A DNA stretch of 64,000 nt from Acidobacteriota bacterium (GCA_016213785.1 JACQZQ010000106.1:1-64000); one strand, 5' to 3'. Counted from the first letter of the stretch, positions 44,566 to 54,041 are shown. Notes: generated by a model not told the origin, from the sequence alone. Translations and numbers: made by a program.

Positions 44566-45249
44566 AACCGCCTCCTTTTCTTTTGGTTCAATTTTATCTA
44601 AGTTTTGTTGAAGTATTTTTTCTTCTGCTGAAGTTAGTTTTAAGTAAGTATCTATAAATCCAGATATAAGCTTTGTTTTTGCTGGGTTAAGTTTTAAGGT
44701 TACTAACATTCTTAAGCATTCTAATTTAACTTTAGGCCTATCTTCCTTTGCTATTTGCATTTTTGACATTAATGCACTTGCAACAGGGTTTGTTTGATTT
44801 AGATAATCTCTCCAATTTAACCTATTTAGTTGTATTGTTTGGTAATTAAAGTTAAGGACTTCTAAATCAGGAAACTCTACTTTGTAATTACTTAATGGTT
44901 CTGTTTTAGGGCTATCATATGAGAATATCACTATTGGGTAAACAGGCAGTCTATATTTTTCGAATAACCTAGCAAAATAGCAAAATAACCTTTCTCCAAA
45001 TTTTTTTTGATATTGAGCTTGGCTTTCTAGATGAATTAGGAAAAAAGCCTCTTTTCCTATAAATTTTCCTTTTACTAGTATATCTACCTCATGTGCTTCG
45101 CCTTTTACTACATCTGTAAACACTTCCTTATCCAAAAAAACAATACTATCTTTATCTAAATATTTTGCCATTTGAGGCAAAAATAGTTCTAAAAACTCGA
45201 TAAAAAATGTTGTAATTAATTCTTTAAATAATCTGTCATGACTTATCAT
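44272..45249 (-). CDS. Rpn/PD-(D/E)XK nuclease-family protein
   Basis: A 325-aa protein of the Rpn/PDDEXK-transposase-like family, DNA-cleaving proteins that act in recombination and phage defence. The nuclease core is near the start: EVDILVK (Asp56), then FFLIHLESQAQ (Glu75-x-Gln77). The C-terminal part (from about 229) has eight QQG units (QQGLQQGL) followed by a conserved ILETRFGDIPKNL end, the DUF4351-type tail. A GGAGG (44571-44575) inside the gene precedes an internal Met at codon 229. It lies inside the exopolysaccharide-like block on the same strand, directly upstream of its own duplicated tail, so it looks like a passenger gene. Confidence 0.8.
   Translation of the reverse strand: MISHDRLFKELITTFFIEFLELFLPQMAKYLDKDSIVFLDKEVFTDVVKGEAHEVDILVKGKFIGKEAFFLIHLESQAQYQKKFGERLFCYFARLFEKYRLPVYPIVIFSYDSPKTEPLSNYKVEFPDLEVLNFNYQTIQLNRLNWRDYLNQTNPVASALMSKMQIAKEDRPKVKLECLRMLVTLKLNPAKTKLISGFIDTYLKLTSAEEKILQQNLDKIEPKEKEAVMEIVTSWMQQGLQQGLQQGLQQGLQQGLQQGLQQGLQQGAILNARESVIDILETRFGDIPKNLTETVNKTEDITLLKNLRKQAILVNSLEEFKKILT
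44444..44540 (-). repeat. 12-bp QQGL tandem repeats in the rpn-like gene
   Basis: Eight nearly identical 12-bp units (CAACAAGGCTTA on the minus strand) code for LQQG. The copy in the free-standing tail gene (44135-44170) has three. The 12-bp unit keeps the reading frame. Confidence 0.85.
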
Positions 45250-45265
45250 AATTTACACTAAATCT

Positions 45266-47251
45266 TTACCCTTCAGTTTTAATATGTGGAGTGCTGGTTT
45301 CTAGCCCAGCTAAACGCCCTTCTATCCAATGTTCATACCAAAGGCTTAAATTTAGTAAGCACCAAAGATTAAAACTATAATCAACTCGACCTGTGCTATG
45401 TGCCCCTATCATAGTCCGAATATGGTCGTAATTAAAAAAATCACGTTTTCTTAAAGGTGAGCGAAATAGAGAATCTTCTATAAAATTTGACATTCGGTCA
45501 ATAAACCATTGTTTAATGGGCAAGCCAAACCCTTGTTTTTTACGATAAATTATATTATTGGGAATTAAATCCTCTAAAGCTTTCTTTAAGATATATTTAG
45601 ACTGTCCATTTTTATACTTAAGATGGCGAGGGATATTCATTGCAAACTCAACTAATTTATGGTCTAGAAATGGAACGCGAGCCTCAATAGATGTTGCCAT
45701 AGTAATTTTATCTACTCGCATAAGTAAAAGTTCTGAGAGACGCATTTTAAGTTCTAAATAAATCATCCGTTCAAGAAAATCTGAGCTAGGTTTTTCTTTA
45801 GCAATTGTGTCAAGATAACTTTTAGCCATTGTATAAGAAGAAAGTTCGCGAGTACGAGAACGGAAATTTTTTGAAAGCAAACTGTTTTTAGTTACTTCAT
45901 CATGAATAATTACACTACCCCAAAACAGGTCTTCACCTGCTTCTAAACGCCGAACTAGCTCAGGAAAAAGTTTTTGACCACGTGGTAAGCGTTTAGCAAT
46001 TGTTGGTGCAAAAGGAGAAAGCATAAATCCCATACTACGACGAAGTAGCTTAGGCAATTGTTCTAGTTTGTGCCATACCTTTTCATAAATATTAAGATAA
46101 TCAATATAAGTACCATAACCGCTAAAAATCTCATCAGATCCTTCACCTACTTGGACTACAATTGTTCCACTATCTCGAGCTAGTTTAGAAACATAATAAA
46201 GTGGTACACAAACAGGATCAGCAATAGGTTCATCTTGATGAAAAATTAAATCAGGTAGGAATTCTACTACATCATCTGGCCCAATCATTACTTCATGATG
46301 GTCTGTAGCAAATATCTGGGAAATTTGTCTAGCATACTCAAGTTCATTAAATCCATCTGCTTCATGAAAACCTACTGTAAAAGTTCTTACTTTATCGGTC
46401 ATTCTAGCCATCAAAGCTACATTAGCACTAGAATCAATTCCTCCTGAGAGAAATACTCCAAAAGGAACATCACTCATCATACGTTTTTCTACTGCCTGAG
46501 TAAGTAGTAAGCGGATACGTTCAATACAAAACTCTTCGCTATATTCTTCAGTAGGTGAGGGGACAATAGCATCCCAATAGCGATTTACTTTAATCCTTCC
46601 ATTATTTTCACAAACTAACATATGTCCAGCTGGAAGCTTTTCTATGCCTCTAAAAAGAGTTTGTGGAGCAGGAGTAGTAAGAAATGTTAAGTAGTGATAT
46701 AGGGCTTCTTCATTAATATCGCGAACTACTGCGGGGTGAGCTAGAAGGGCTTTTATTTCAGAAGCAAAAAGTATTTGTCCTGGAAGTTGCATATAATAAA
46801 GAGGTTTTACTCCTAAACGGTCACGTACTAGGACAAGTCTTTCCTCTTTACTATCCCAAATAGCAATAGCAAACATTCCTTCTAGGTGTTGGACAAAATC
46901 AAGTCCTCGTTCTTCATAAAGGTGGACAAGGGTTTCTGTATCAGTTTCAGAAAAATAGATATGACCTTTATCAACAAGTTCTTTTCGGAGTCTACGGTGG
47001 TTATAGATTTCTCCATTAAAACTAATCCAAATAGTGTTATCTTCATTGGGCATAGGCTGTTGACCAGCAGCAGAAAGATCAACAATTGAAAGGCGGCGGT
47101 GTCCAAGACCAACACGACCATCGGGTGAAATATAAATTCCTGCATCATCTGGCCCTCGATGCACCATTCGGTCGCGCATATCTTCAATTAGATTTTCAGT
47201 AATTTCAGGTTGCACAGACCCAAACTTAAAAATACCAACAATTCCACACAT
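45266..47251 (-). CDS. asnB: asparagine synthase (glutamine-hydrolysing), amidotransferase
   Basis: A 661-aa AsnB-type enzyme. The glutaminase domain begins with the Cys2 nucleophile (MCGIVGIF), with RGPDDAG, GHRRLSIVDLS and SFNGEIYNH downstream. The synthetase domain has the ATP-binding PP-loop FLSGGIDSS and VGEGSDEIFSGYG. It transfers an amide to an activated acid; in polysaccharide loci such enzymes often amidate a sugar acid rather than make asparagine. It sits between a heparinase II/III family gene and the Rpn-like gene in the exopolysaccharide-like block and is on the same strand, with a gap of 15 bp to the latter. Confidence 0.9.
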   Translation of the reverse strand: MCGIVGIFKFGSVQPEITENLIEDMRDRMVHRGPDDAGIYISPDGRVGLGHRRLSIVDLSAAGQQPMPNEDNTIWISFNGEIYNHRRLRKELVDKGHIYFSETDTETLVHLYEERGLDFVQHLEGMFAIAIWDSKEERLVLVRDRLGVKPLYYMQLPGQILFASEIKALLAHPAVVRDINEEALYHYLTFLTTPAPQTLFRGIEKLPAGHMLVCENNGRIKVNRYWDAIVPSPTEEYSEEFCIERIRLLLTQAVEKRMMSDVPFGVFLSGGIDSSANVALMARMTDKVRTFTVGFHEADGFNELEYARQISQIFATDHHEVMIGPDDVVEFLPDLIFHQDEPIADPVCVPLYYVSKLARDSGTIVVQVGEGSDEIFSGYGTYIDYLNIYEKVWHKLEQLPKLLRRSMGFMLSPFAPTIAKRLPRGQKLFPELVRRLEAGEDLFWGSVIIHDEVTKNSLLSKNFRSRTRELSSYTMAKSYLDTIAKEKPSSDFLERMIYLELKMRLSELLLMRVDKITMATSIEARVPFLDHKLVEFAMNIPRHLKYKNGQSKYILKKALEDLIPNNIIYRKKQGFGLPIKQWFIDRMSNFIEDSLFRSPLRKRDFFNYDHIRTMIGAHSTGRVDYSFNLWCLLNLSLWYEHWIEGRLAGLETSTPHIKTEG

Positions 47252-47296
47252 ATTTTTTTAGCCCAAACTTTGTTTTTAATTTAAAATATTAAAGTA

Positions 47297-49393
47297 TTAA
47301 ACTTGCCATTGCTCAATTTGTTCAATCAAATCATCTATTCCAGAAATATCTTCTGAACTACAAGGTGCTATAAGAAAACGTCTTTTTTCTGGTGCAGATG
47401 CTTTTAGATTATACACTACACCCCAAGATTTTGTCTTTTCTCCATAGCCTTTAGACACCCATCTCTCTACTATTTCTGTTTTTAAGCCTTTAGACTCTAG
47501 CGGGACAAGAATTAAAGATAAATTATTAGTCTCATCAATAATTAATATTTTGGTTTTTTCTATAATTTCAACACTTAAATTTTCATCAAAATTAAAGAAA
47601 AAACTAAATAAATGCTCACCACTTCCTCTTAAAATATCGGTAATTAGCCAGCAGGCTAATACCTTATTAAATTGTATTTGGCGCTGATGAATAACTGGTT
47701 GGCTTAATCGCTCATAAGCATTATGTTCTACATCTAAGAAATCATACTCAAGCGTAGAAGTCCAACGATTAATTTTAGGTTTAGCTTGACTGCCTAAAGT
47801 AAAAAGCTGACCAGGGTAAATTTCGTTTATTTCAGTATTATCAACCATTACAGTGTTATGAAAAGCTGTTGAGCGAAAAAGGTTTCGTGCTTTAGCATCA
47901 GAGGTATAAACATAACTGCCTGGGTCTACAAAAAATGTTTTTTCACGATAAAATAATTCAAAACTAAGTAAATCATTATGAGCATGAGAACCTTTTCCAT
48001 TAATTCCTATATCTCCTACATCTACAACCATATACAAATCTTTATCTCTTAGTAAGTAAATCCCTGCATTAGGAAAAATTACTGAAGAAGGCATTTCTGT
48101 TAAAGGTAGGTTTTCTAGTGTATCCCACCCAAAATAACCAAATATCCAAATGCTTTCTTCTTGAGCACTACCTAAGAGCTTAAAATTTTCTTGTTGAAAT
48201 AAAACTGCTGCAATAGGAAGTAAATAGGAATGGTCATTTGCTTGTCGTGTCTGCCAAATAATTACTCGACCACTATCACAATCACCTATTAAAGGTGCTT
48301 TAGCATCAGGCTTAAGATAAGCTCTTACAAATTCAAACATTTTCTCTAGCTTGTTCCAATAACGATCTTCGATAGCTATTTTATTTTCTTTACATAATAA
48401 AAATGCATATAGGAAAATTTCTAATACTAAAGCATGATAGCCTATAGATGATTCCCAGTCAGCTCCATCTGGATAAACTTGCTTATCCATTTCTTTAAGT
48501 AATTCTGATAGCGCAAAATCAACCCATTTCTTAGATTGCCTAAATTCAGGAAAAACTATACCAATAAAAAGTAATCCAATTAGGTCAGATAAGTAGTGGT
48601 TACTAGTTACTTGTAAGGAATATTCTAGGTTATTTTCAATATGATTTGCATGAGAAAATAGTAGTTTAAGTAAAGTAAGTAAAATTTCTTGATTAAAGTT
48701 TTCTGATGATCGAAAAAAATAAAAAGCTAAGGTTAAACTAATTGCTCTTAATGCTACTTCCATTGCACAAAGCCAATGAATACCAATTTCTACAGGGTTT
48801 TCTTTAGCAAAAGAAAGTAGTTGACTACAAAACTCTACTGCATATTTCTCATTTTTAGTTAAATGATAAGCTTGTCCTAAAGTAACAAAGTGTTGGAGAC
48901 GCGCTAATTCCCAAGGGATTTTAATATCAGTGCCAGGTTTATCGCTTATTGTGCTAATTTTACTATAGTGAATTTTAGGCCAATGGTAATCTGTTGTAGG
49001 GTCATAGCTCCAGTCTATTTCTTCTTTATACTCTAATTTTCTACCTAAAAAGGCAAATTTATGCTCACAGATATCATTAGCTTTACTGATAATTTCTCGT
49101 TCAGACTCAGGAAAATTATCTTTATAGAGTTCAGAAGTCTCTAAAAGCCTATTAAATCCGGGGTAGAGTTTTATATTATCTCTTTTCTTAAAATAAGTAA
49201 GAATGTCTAGGGTTTTACCCAGGTTAATTTCTTGTAAAAGCTTTTCAGTAGTTATTTCAGGATTAATTATAAGATTTTTGGCATAGCGATAATGATGAGC
49301 AAAGCGGGATTTTAGTAGTAAAAGGGTTTCTTGGGCAGCCTGTTCAGAAGATAAACCAGCCATTTTCCTTTGAAATTTCTTAAGTATTTCCAT
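47297..49393 (-). CDS. heparinase II/III family protein
   Basis: A 698-aa protein. The N-terminal half is an alpha/alpha toroid (for example WELARLQHFVTLGQAYHLTKN and IHWLCAMEVALRAISLTLAF). The C-terminal half is the heparinase II/III beta domain, with GKGSHAHNDLLSFELFYREKTFFVDPGSYVYTSD and AFHNTVMVDNTEINE. The family includes polysaccharide lyases that cut acidic polymers and also proteins in exopolysaccharide loci that trim a nascent chain. No signal peptide is visible, so it is probably cytoplasmic or exported by another route. It begins the minus-strand block, with a gap of about 45 bp to asnB. Confidence 0.85.
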   Translation of the reverse strand: MEILKKFQRKMAGLSSEQAAQETLLLLKSRFAHHYRYAKNLIINPEITTEKLLQEINLGKTLDILTYFKKRDNIKLYPGFNRLLETSELYKDNFPESEREIISKANDICEHKFAFLGRKLEYKEEIDWSYDPTTDYHWPKIHYSKISTISDKPGTDIKIPWELARLQHFVTLGQAYHLTKNEKYAVEFCSQLLSFAKENPVEIGIHWLCAMEVALRAISLTLAFYFFRSSENFNQEILLTLLKLLFSHANHIENNLEYSLQVTSNHYLSDLIGLLFIGIVFPEFRQSKKWVDFALSELLKEMDKQVYPDGADWESSIGYHALVLEIFLYAFLLCKENKIAIEDRYWNKLEKMFEFVRAYLKPDAKAPLIGDCDSGRVIIWQTRQANDHSYLLPIAAVLFQQENFKLLGSAQEESIWIFGYFGWDTLENLPLTEMPSSVIFPNAGIYLLRDKDLYMVVDVGDIGINGKGSHAHNDLLSFELFYREKTFFVDPGSYVYTSDAKARNLFRSTAFHNTVMVDNTEINEIYPGQLFTLGSQAKPKINRWTSTLEYDFLDVEHNAYERLSQPVIHQRQIQFNKVLACWLITDILRGSGEHLFSFFFNFDENLSVEIIEKTKILIIDETNNLSLILVPLESKGLKTEIVERWVSKGYGEKTKSWGVVYNLKASAPEKRRFLIAPCSSEDISGIDDLIEQIEQWQV

Positions 49394-49707
49394 TTCTGCC
49401 CCCTGAATTCTGATAAATTTAGTAAGTTAATGAGTAGTTTAAGTAATAAAATAAAATTTAGTTAATATGAAGATATTAAAAATATATTAAGGAATATTGA
49501 CAAGTTGATCTAATAGTCTACCAGAAGTTCCTTGTAATACTAGGTTTATTGACAAGAGCATTGCAAATGCTATGTGTGCGTGATAAACTATTCTCACTTT
49601 TGTCAAGCTAGCATTAAATAGTATTTGCTTCAATATACAAATTAAAATTTATATACTAAAAATACTTAGGCTTTTATCAGCCTTACTTTTTCAATAAAGA
49701 CATTAAA
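49394..49707. other. 314-bp intergenic region between divergent genes
   Basis: AT-rich, with no ORF of note. TTGACAAG occurs twice (49498 and 49549), and its inverse (TTGTCAA, about 49600) lies to the right, so a promoter or operator area is likely. TTGACA (49549-49554) with TATGTG 16 nt further on is one weak candidate. TATACT (49652-49657), 51 bp before the hsp70-like start, is another. No CIRCE-type heat-shock element was seen. Confidence 0.4.
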
Positions 49708-51261
49708 ATGGGTAGAATAATCGGAATTGATCTAGGTACAACCAACTGTTGTGTTGCAGTAATGGAAGGTGGAGTAGCCCAAATTATCCCCAATAAAGAG
49801 GGAGGCAGAACTACACCTTCAATTGTCGGGTTTACAGAAAAAGGAGATCGGCTTGTAGGCCATATTGCTAAACGCCAAGCCATCACCAACACCCAAAATA
49901 CAGTTTTTGCAGTAAAACGCTTAATAGGCCGTAAATATAACTCTCCAGAAGTTCAACGTGCAAAAGATTCTTGTCCATATGAAATTACTGAAGCCCCCAA
50001 TGGTGATGCACGGGTAAGAATACAAGGTAGAGATTACTCACCACCAGAAGTATCAGCAATTATATTACAAAGACTAAAATCAGCAGCAGAAGACTTTCTT
50101 GGTGATGAAGTTACTGAAGCCGTTATAACTGTACCAGCCTATTTTGATGACTTCCAACGCCAAGCTACTAAAGATGCTGGTAAAATTGCTGGTCTTAATG
50201 TCCAACGTATAATTAATGAACCTACTGCCGCTGCTCTAGCCTATGGCTTAAATAAAAATGCTAATGAGAAAATTGCAGTATATGACCTAGGTGGGGGAAC
50301 ATTTGATATTTCAATACTAGAAATGAATGATGGAGTGTTTGAAGTTCTATCAACTTGCGGGGATTCATTTTTAGGTGGTGAGGATTTTGACCAACGTATT
50401 ATTGATTGGCTTATTGATGAATTTAGAAGTGAAACTAATATTGATCTTCGTCAAGATCGCTTAGCCCTTCAACGCCTTAAAGAAGCCGCTGAACGTGCTA
50501 AATGCGATCTTTCATTTACTTCTGAAACTTCAATTAATCTACCATTTATTTCTGCTGACTCTTCTGGGCCAAAACACCTAGCAAAAACACTTACTCGTGA
50601 TCAGTTTGAACTCTTAGTTATGGATCTAGTAGAAAGAACAGTAGATCCTTGCCAAAAAGCTCTTTGGGATGCAAGGCTAAAATCAAACGATATAGATAAA
50701 GTACTTTTAGTAGGCGGTCAGACTCGTTCTCCTATTGTACAAAAACGAGTAGAACAAATTTTTAATCGTAAACCTTCTAGTGAGATTAACCCAGATGAAG
50801 TGGTTGCAATGGGAGCATCTATTCAAGGTGGTGTGCTACTTGGTGAGGTTAAAGACCTAGTACTTCTAGATGTTATTCCTATGTCTTTAGGTGTAGAAAC
50901 ACATGGAGGGAAATTTACCAAATTAATAGATCGTAATTCAACTATACCTATAAAGAAGAGCTTAATTTTTACTACATTAGTAGATAATCAATCAACAGTA
51001 GAAATCCATGTCCTACAAGGTGATAGCGAAAGAGCCGCAGAAAACCGCTCATTAGGGCGATTTGACCTAGTTGGTATTCCTGCTGCTCCTAGAGGTCTAC
51101 CACAAATAGAAGTTGCTTTTGAACTTAATGCTGATGGGATTGTTCAAGTTTCTGCTAGGGACTGTTTAACAGGTAGAGAGCAAAAGATTACTGTAAGTCC
51201 TAGTAGTGGACTTTCTCCAAGTGAACTTGCTGACTTAATGGCTGAAGCCCGAAGCTATTAG
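49708..51261 (+). CDS. Hsp70-like protein lacking the lid domain
   Basis: A 517-aa DnaK homologue. The nucleotide-binding domain is intact: [67 protein letters not shown] and [12 protein letters not shown]. The substrate-binding beta domain is present ([18 protein letters not shown] to [16 protein letters not shown]). The protein ends at [12 protein letters not shown], where DnaK (about 638 aa) would continue into the helical lid. No lid-like coding is visible in the 64 bp that follow. It can bind ATP but would be expected to hold peptides weakly. It is followed by a Ser/Thr kinase gene on the same strand after 64 bp, so the two are probably cotranscribed. Confidence 0.85.
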   Translation: MGRIIGIDLGTTNCCVAVMEGGVAQIIPNKEGGRTTPSIVGFTEKGDRLVGHIAKRQAITNTQNTVFAVKRLIGRKYNSPEVQRAKDSCPYEITEAPNGDARVRIQGRDYSPPEVSAIILQRLKSAAEDFLGDEVTEAVITVPAYFDDFQRQATKDAGKIAGLNVQRIINEPTAAALAYGLNKNANEKIAVYDLGGGTFDISILEMNDGVFEVLSTCGDSFLGGEDFDQRIIDWLIDEFRSETNIDLRQDRLALQRLKEAAERAKCDLSFTSETSINLPFISADSSGPKHLAKTLTRDQFELLVMDLVERTVDPCQKALWDARLKSNDIDKVLLVGGQTRSPIVQKRVEQIFNRKPSSEINPDEVVAMGASIQGGVLLGEVKDLVLLDVIPMSLGVETHGGKFTKLIDRNSTIPIKKSLIFTTLVDNQSTVEIHVLQGDSERAAENRSLGRFDLVGIPAAPRGLPQIEVAFELNADGIVQVSARDCLTGREQKITVSPSSGLSPSELADLMAEARSY

Positions 51262-51325
51262 TTAAATGATTAAGTAGTTGAGTTTTTAAGCCTACTAAAA
51301 TCTGAAATATTAAATTTTCCATTTA

Positions 51326-52393
51326 ATGAATATTGGCGCTGGTACTTCTATTGGACATTATGAGCTTGTAAAAATGCTTGGCACAGGTAGCGCTGGAGAA
51401 GTCTACCGCGCCCAAGATAAATCCCTAGGACGTACAGTTGCAATTAAGTTACTCACAGAACAAACTGCTGCTTTAGATACTGAACTAAGAAGGCGTTTTG
51501 TCCAAGAGGCAAAAGCCGCTTCTGCTCTAAATCACCCTAATATCCTTACTGTATTTGAGGCTGGACAATACCAAGGTCTAGATTATATGGTCATGGAGTA
51601 TGTTGAGGGCCAAACCCTAAGAGAATATCTAAAAGCAGGAAAAGTCTCTCTCCCAACTTTACTTAATATTGCTATTCAAATGTGTGTAGCTTTAGAATCT
51701 GCACATGCTGCTGATATTATTCATAGAGATATTAAGCCAGATAATATAATGATTCGTAAAGATGGATTAGTAAAATTATTAGATTTTGGATTAGCTAAAA
51801 TTAAGGATAAACAAAATCAAGCTCTTACTAGTACAAAACCAGGGACTTTATTAGGTACAATAGGCTATATGTCACCAGAACAAGCCCAATGTGAACCTAA
51901 CACTGATGCAAGAGCAGATATATTTTCCTTAGGTGCAGTAATTTACGAAATGGCAACTAGCTTCCCGCCATTTTATCAAGAAAATCATATTGATACCCTT
52001 TATGCAATTCTAAAATCTGATCCTAAACCCTTTACTGAAGAACAAGGTGTCCCAACAGATTTACAAGAGCTTATCTTAAAGGCTTTAGCAAAGGATCCCA
52101 ATGATCGCTATCAATCAGCTAAAGAAATGCTAGTTGAATTACGCAATTTAAGTAAAGCAGAAGAATTTCAAAGAGTCCTTCAACATGTGGAAGAAAATAG
52201 TGGTAGCCCAGAGGCAAAAAAACTTGGTTTAGGTGGTAGCCAATCACTTTTTAGCTCACAAGTCTATGATGGTGATGTATTTAATAAATCTAATCAACAG
52301 AACAAATTGCAAAATAATTATTTACCTTGGATACTAGTTGTTATTCTTAGTGTGATAGTAATAATTGAAACATTAATTATTTTGTTTAGATAA
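51326..52393 (+). CDS. tail-anchored Ser/Thr protein kinase
   Basis: A 355-aa kinase. Domain (about 9-275): GTGSAGEV (19-26), Lys41, HRDIKPDN with Asp135, DFG 153-155 and GTIGYMSPEQ. A linker follows and the last 24 residues (332-355) are hydrophobic (YLPWILVVILSVIVIIETLI), so it is anchored by its C-terminus with the kinase in the cytoplasm and almost no outer part. It is downstream of the lid-less Hsp70 gene, a pairing that suggests a functional link. The start is the ATG at 51326; there is no strong ribosome binding site. Confidence 0.85.
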   Translation: MNIGAGTSIGHYELVKMLGTGSAGEVYRAQDKSLGRTVAIKLLTEQTAALDTELRRRFVQEAKAASALNHPNILTVFEAGQYQGLDYMVMEYVEGQTLREYLKAGKVSLPTLLNIAIQMCVALESAHAADIIHRDIKPDNIMIRKDGLVKLLDFGLAKIKDKQNQALTSTKPGTLLGTIGYMSPEQAQCEPNTDARADIFSLGAVIYEMATSFPPFYQENHIDTLYAILKSDPKPFTEEQGVPTDLQELILKALAKDPNDRYQSAKEMLVELRNLSKAEEFQRVLQHVEENSGSPEAKKLGLGGSQSLFSSQVYDGDVFNKSNQQNKLQNNYLPWILVVILSVIVIIETLIILFR

Positions 52394-52512
52394 AAAAATA
52401 ATAATATCTAGGATATTTACTTTAATGATTGTATTATAAATGCCACAAAATCTTGTGTTTTTGCTTTTACATACCTATACTTTGTGGCAATCAGTCTCGC
52501 TGGTTTAATTCT

Positions 52513-53088
52513 ATGTTAGAAAAAATTACAGAAATAGTTCATCAAAGTTTAGATGTTAAGTGCCGCTTTTTCGCCGAAAGTTCAGCAGATATTGCCCGTG
52601 CTGCTCGTACTTTGACGGAATCTATCAAAGTAGGTGGGAAAATTTTCTTCTTTGGTAATGGTGGTAGCGCTTCAGATGCCCAACATCTTGCAGCAGAGTT
52701 TGTTAACCGCTATGTTGTTGATCGTCCTGCTATTGCAGCTATTGCACTAAATACAGATAGCTCAATACTAACATCTATAAGTAATGACTCCTCTTTTATA
52801 CATGTTTTTAGCCGTCAACTTGCTGCTTTAGGCAAGCGTGGGGATGTTGCTGTCTGTATTAGTACTAGCGGTAACTCTCCAAATATTATTGAGGCTGTAA
52901 AACAAGCCAAGCAACTAAATATGACTACTATTGGACTACTAGGAAAAGATGGGGGCAAATTACTTAAAATGGTTGATAATGCTTTGATTGTTCCTAGCAC
53001 TTCTACCCCACGTATTCAAGAAGTCCATATTATGATTGGTCATATTCTTTGCGAACTTGTAGAAGAAGAGCTTTATGGAATCAAATAA
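52513..53088 (+). CDS. gmhA: phosphoheptose isomerase (sedoheptulose 7-phosphate isomerase)
   Basis: A 191-aa SIS-fold protein of the GmhA family, the first step of ADP-heptose synthesis for LPS or related glycans. Conserved segments: IFFFGNGGSASDAQHLAAEFVNRY, CISTSGNSPNIIEAV and TPRIQEVHIMIGHILCELVE. A longer frame begins at a TTG (52429) and would add 28 residues with no family similarity; the ATG at 52513 gives the usual length. No clear ribosome binding site was seen. Its stop overlaps the start of the next gene (TAATG), so both are translated together. The rest of the heptose pathway is not in the window. Confidence 0.9.
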   Translation: MLEKITEIVHQSLDVKCRFFAESSADIARAARTLTESIKVGGKIFFFGNGGSASDAQHLAAEFVNRYVVDRPAIAAIALNTDSSILTSISNDSSFIHVFSRQLAALGKRGDVAVCISTSGNSPNIIEAVKQAKQLNMTTIGLLGKDGGKLLKMVDNALIVPSTSTPRIQEVHIMIGHILCELVEEELYGIK

Positions 53089-54041
53089 TGAGCCGTTATA
53101 AGCTTTCCCCAATAGACTTAAGCAAAACCCAAAGCTACTCGCTTTTTGAGCGTCCTAGCAAAGTAACTAAAAATGACTTTGCCAATCCCTATAAAAATAA
53201 ATCTTCTTTTAGTACTTGGCTAGAAAATTTACCTAATATTTTAGCGGTTAAAGACTTAAAAAATATTGCTCAAGCTGTAGTTAATGCTAGGAGAAAAGAG
53301 CGTGCAGTAATTATTGGGCTAGGTGGACATGTTATTAAATGTGGGCTTGCACCTGTCCTGATTGATTTAATGAAACAGGGTTTTATTACAGGTTTTGCAA
53401 TGAACGGCTCAGCCGCAATTCATGATTTTGAAATAGCTTTAGCTGGTTTTACTTCAGAAGATGTTGATGCAAGCCTTAGTAAAGGTGATTTTGGTATGGC
53501 AGAGGAAACAGGCCAAATAATTAATCAAGCCTCTTTTCTAGCTGTAGAAGAAAATATTGGTTTTGGTGAAGCACTAGGAAAAACTCTTATTGAGTTAAAC
53601 CCTACTAATTCAGATGTATCTTTACTTTGTACCTCCTATCAAGAAAAAGCCCCCTTAACCATCCACCTAGCTATTGGAACAGATATTGTGCATATGCATA
53701 AAAGTGCTGATGGTGCAAAGCTTGGGGCCGCTACTCATCAAGACTTTCGCTTGTTTTGTTCAATGGTAAGAGAGCTTTCTGGCGGAGGAGTTTATCTTAA
53801 TCTTGGATCTGCCGTTTTAATGCCAGAGGTTTTTCTTAAGGCTGTTACAGTAATTCGTAATTTAGAACTACCTTTAGAAGATTTTACTACTGCTAATTTA
53901 GATTTTATCCAACATTATCGACCTTTAACTAACGTTGTTAAACGTCCTGTAGCAGGTGTAGGAAAAGGTTATGCGCTTACAGGCCATCATGAGCTTTTGA
54001 TTCCGCTGCTTGCTGCTGCTATTATTGAACTATCAAATTAA
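53088..54041 (+). CDS. deoxyhypusine-synthase-like conserved protein
   Basis: A 317-aa protein (ATG at 53088 overlapping the gmhA stop). It resembles a family of bacterial proteins annotated as deoxyhypusine synthase-like: AVIIGLGGHVIKCGLAPVLIDLMKQGFITGFAMNGSAAIHDFEIALAG, GFGEALG, HLAIGTDIVHMHKSADGAKLG, GGGVYLNLGSAVLMPEVFLKAVT and TGHHELLIPLLAAAII. The fold binds NAD in deoxyhypusine synthase, but eIF5A, its usual substrate, is not expected in bacteria, so the reaction here is unknown. It is coupled to gmhA, which points to a role in sugar or nucleotide-sugar metabolism. The longer frame beginning at 53049 has no family support in its first 13 residues. Confidence 0.75.
   Translation: MSRYKLSPIDLSKTQSYSLFERPSKVTKNDFANPYKNKSSFSTWLENLPNILAVKDLKNIAQAVVNARRKERAVIIGLGGHVIKCGLAPVLIDLMKQGFITGFAMNGSAAIHDFEIALAGFTSEDVDASLSKGDFGMAEETGQIINQASFLAVEENIGFGEALGKTLIELNPTNSDVSLLCTSYQEKAPLTIHLAIGTDIVHMHKSADGAKLGAATHQDFRLFCSMVRELSGGGVYLNLGSAVLMPEVFLKAVTVIRNLELPLEDFTTANLDFIQHYRPLTNVVKRPVAGVGKGYALTGHHELLIPLLAAAIIELSN

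Larger units (their letters stand above)
43951..44629 (-). repeat. tandem duplication of the 3' end of the rpn-like gene
   Basis: The segment 43951-44257 repeats 44263-44629, with an offset of 312 bp from stop codon to stop codon. The copies differ at about nine bases and by five 12-bp units in an internal QQGL repeat array. The left copy ends at 44257, where its frame meets a stop, so only the tail region of the gene is copied. Confidence 0.9.

Noticed and set aside
49549-49576. Possible promoter TTGACA-N16-TATGTG for the hsp70-like gene
   Set aside because: The -10 hexamer is poor and a second candidate is equally weak; I only note it in the intergenic entry.
52429-52512. TTG-initiated extension of gmhA
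   Set aside because: The added 28 residues have no similarity to the family and no ribosome binding site supports them.
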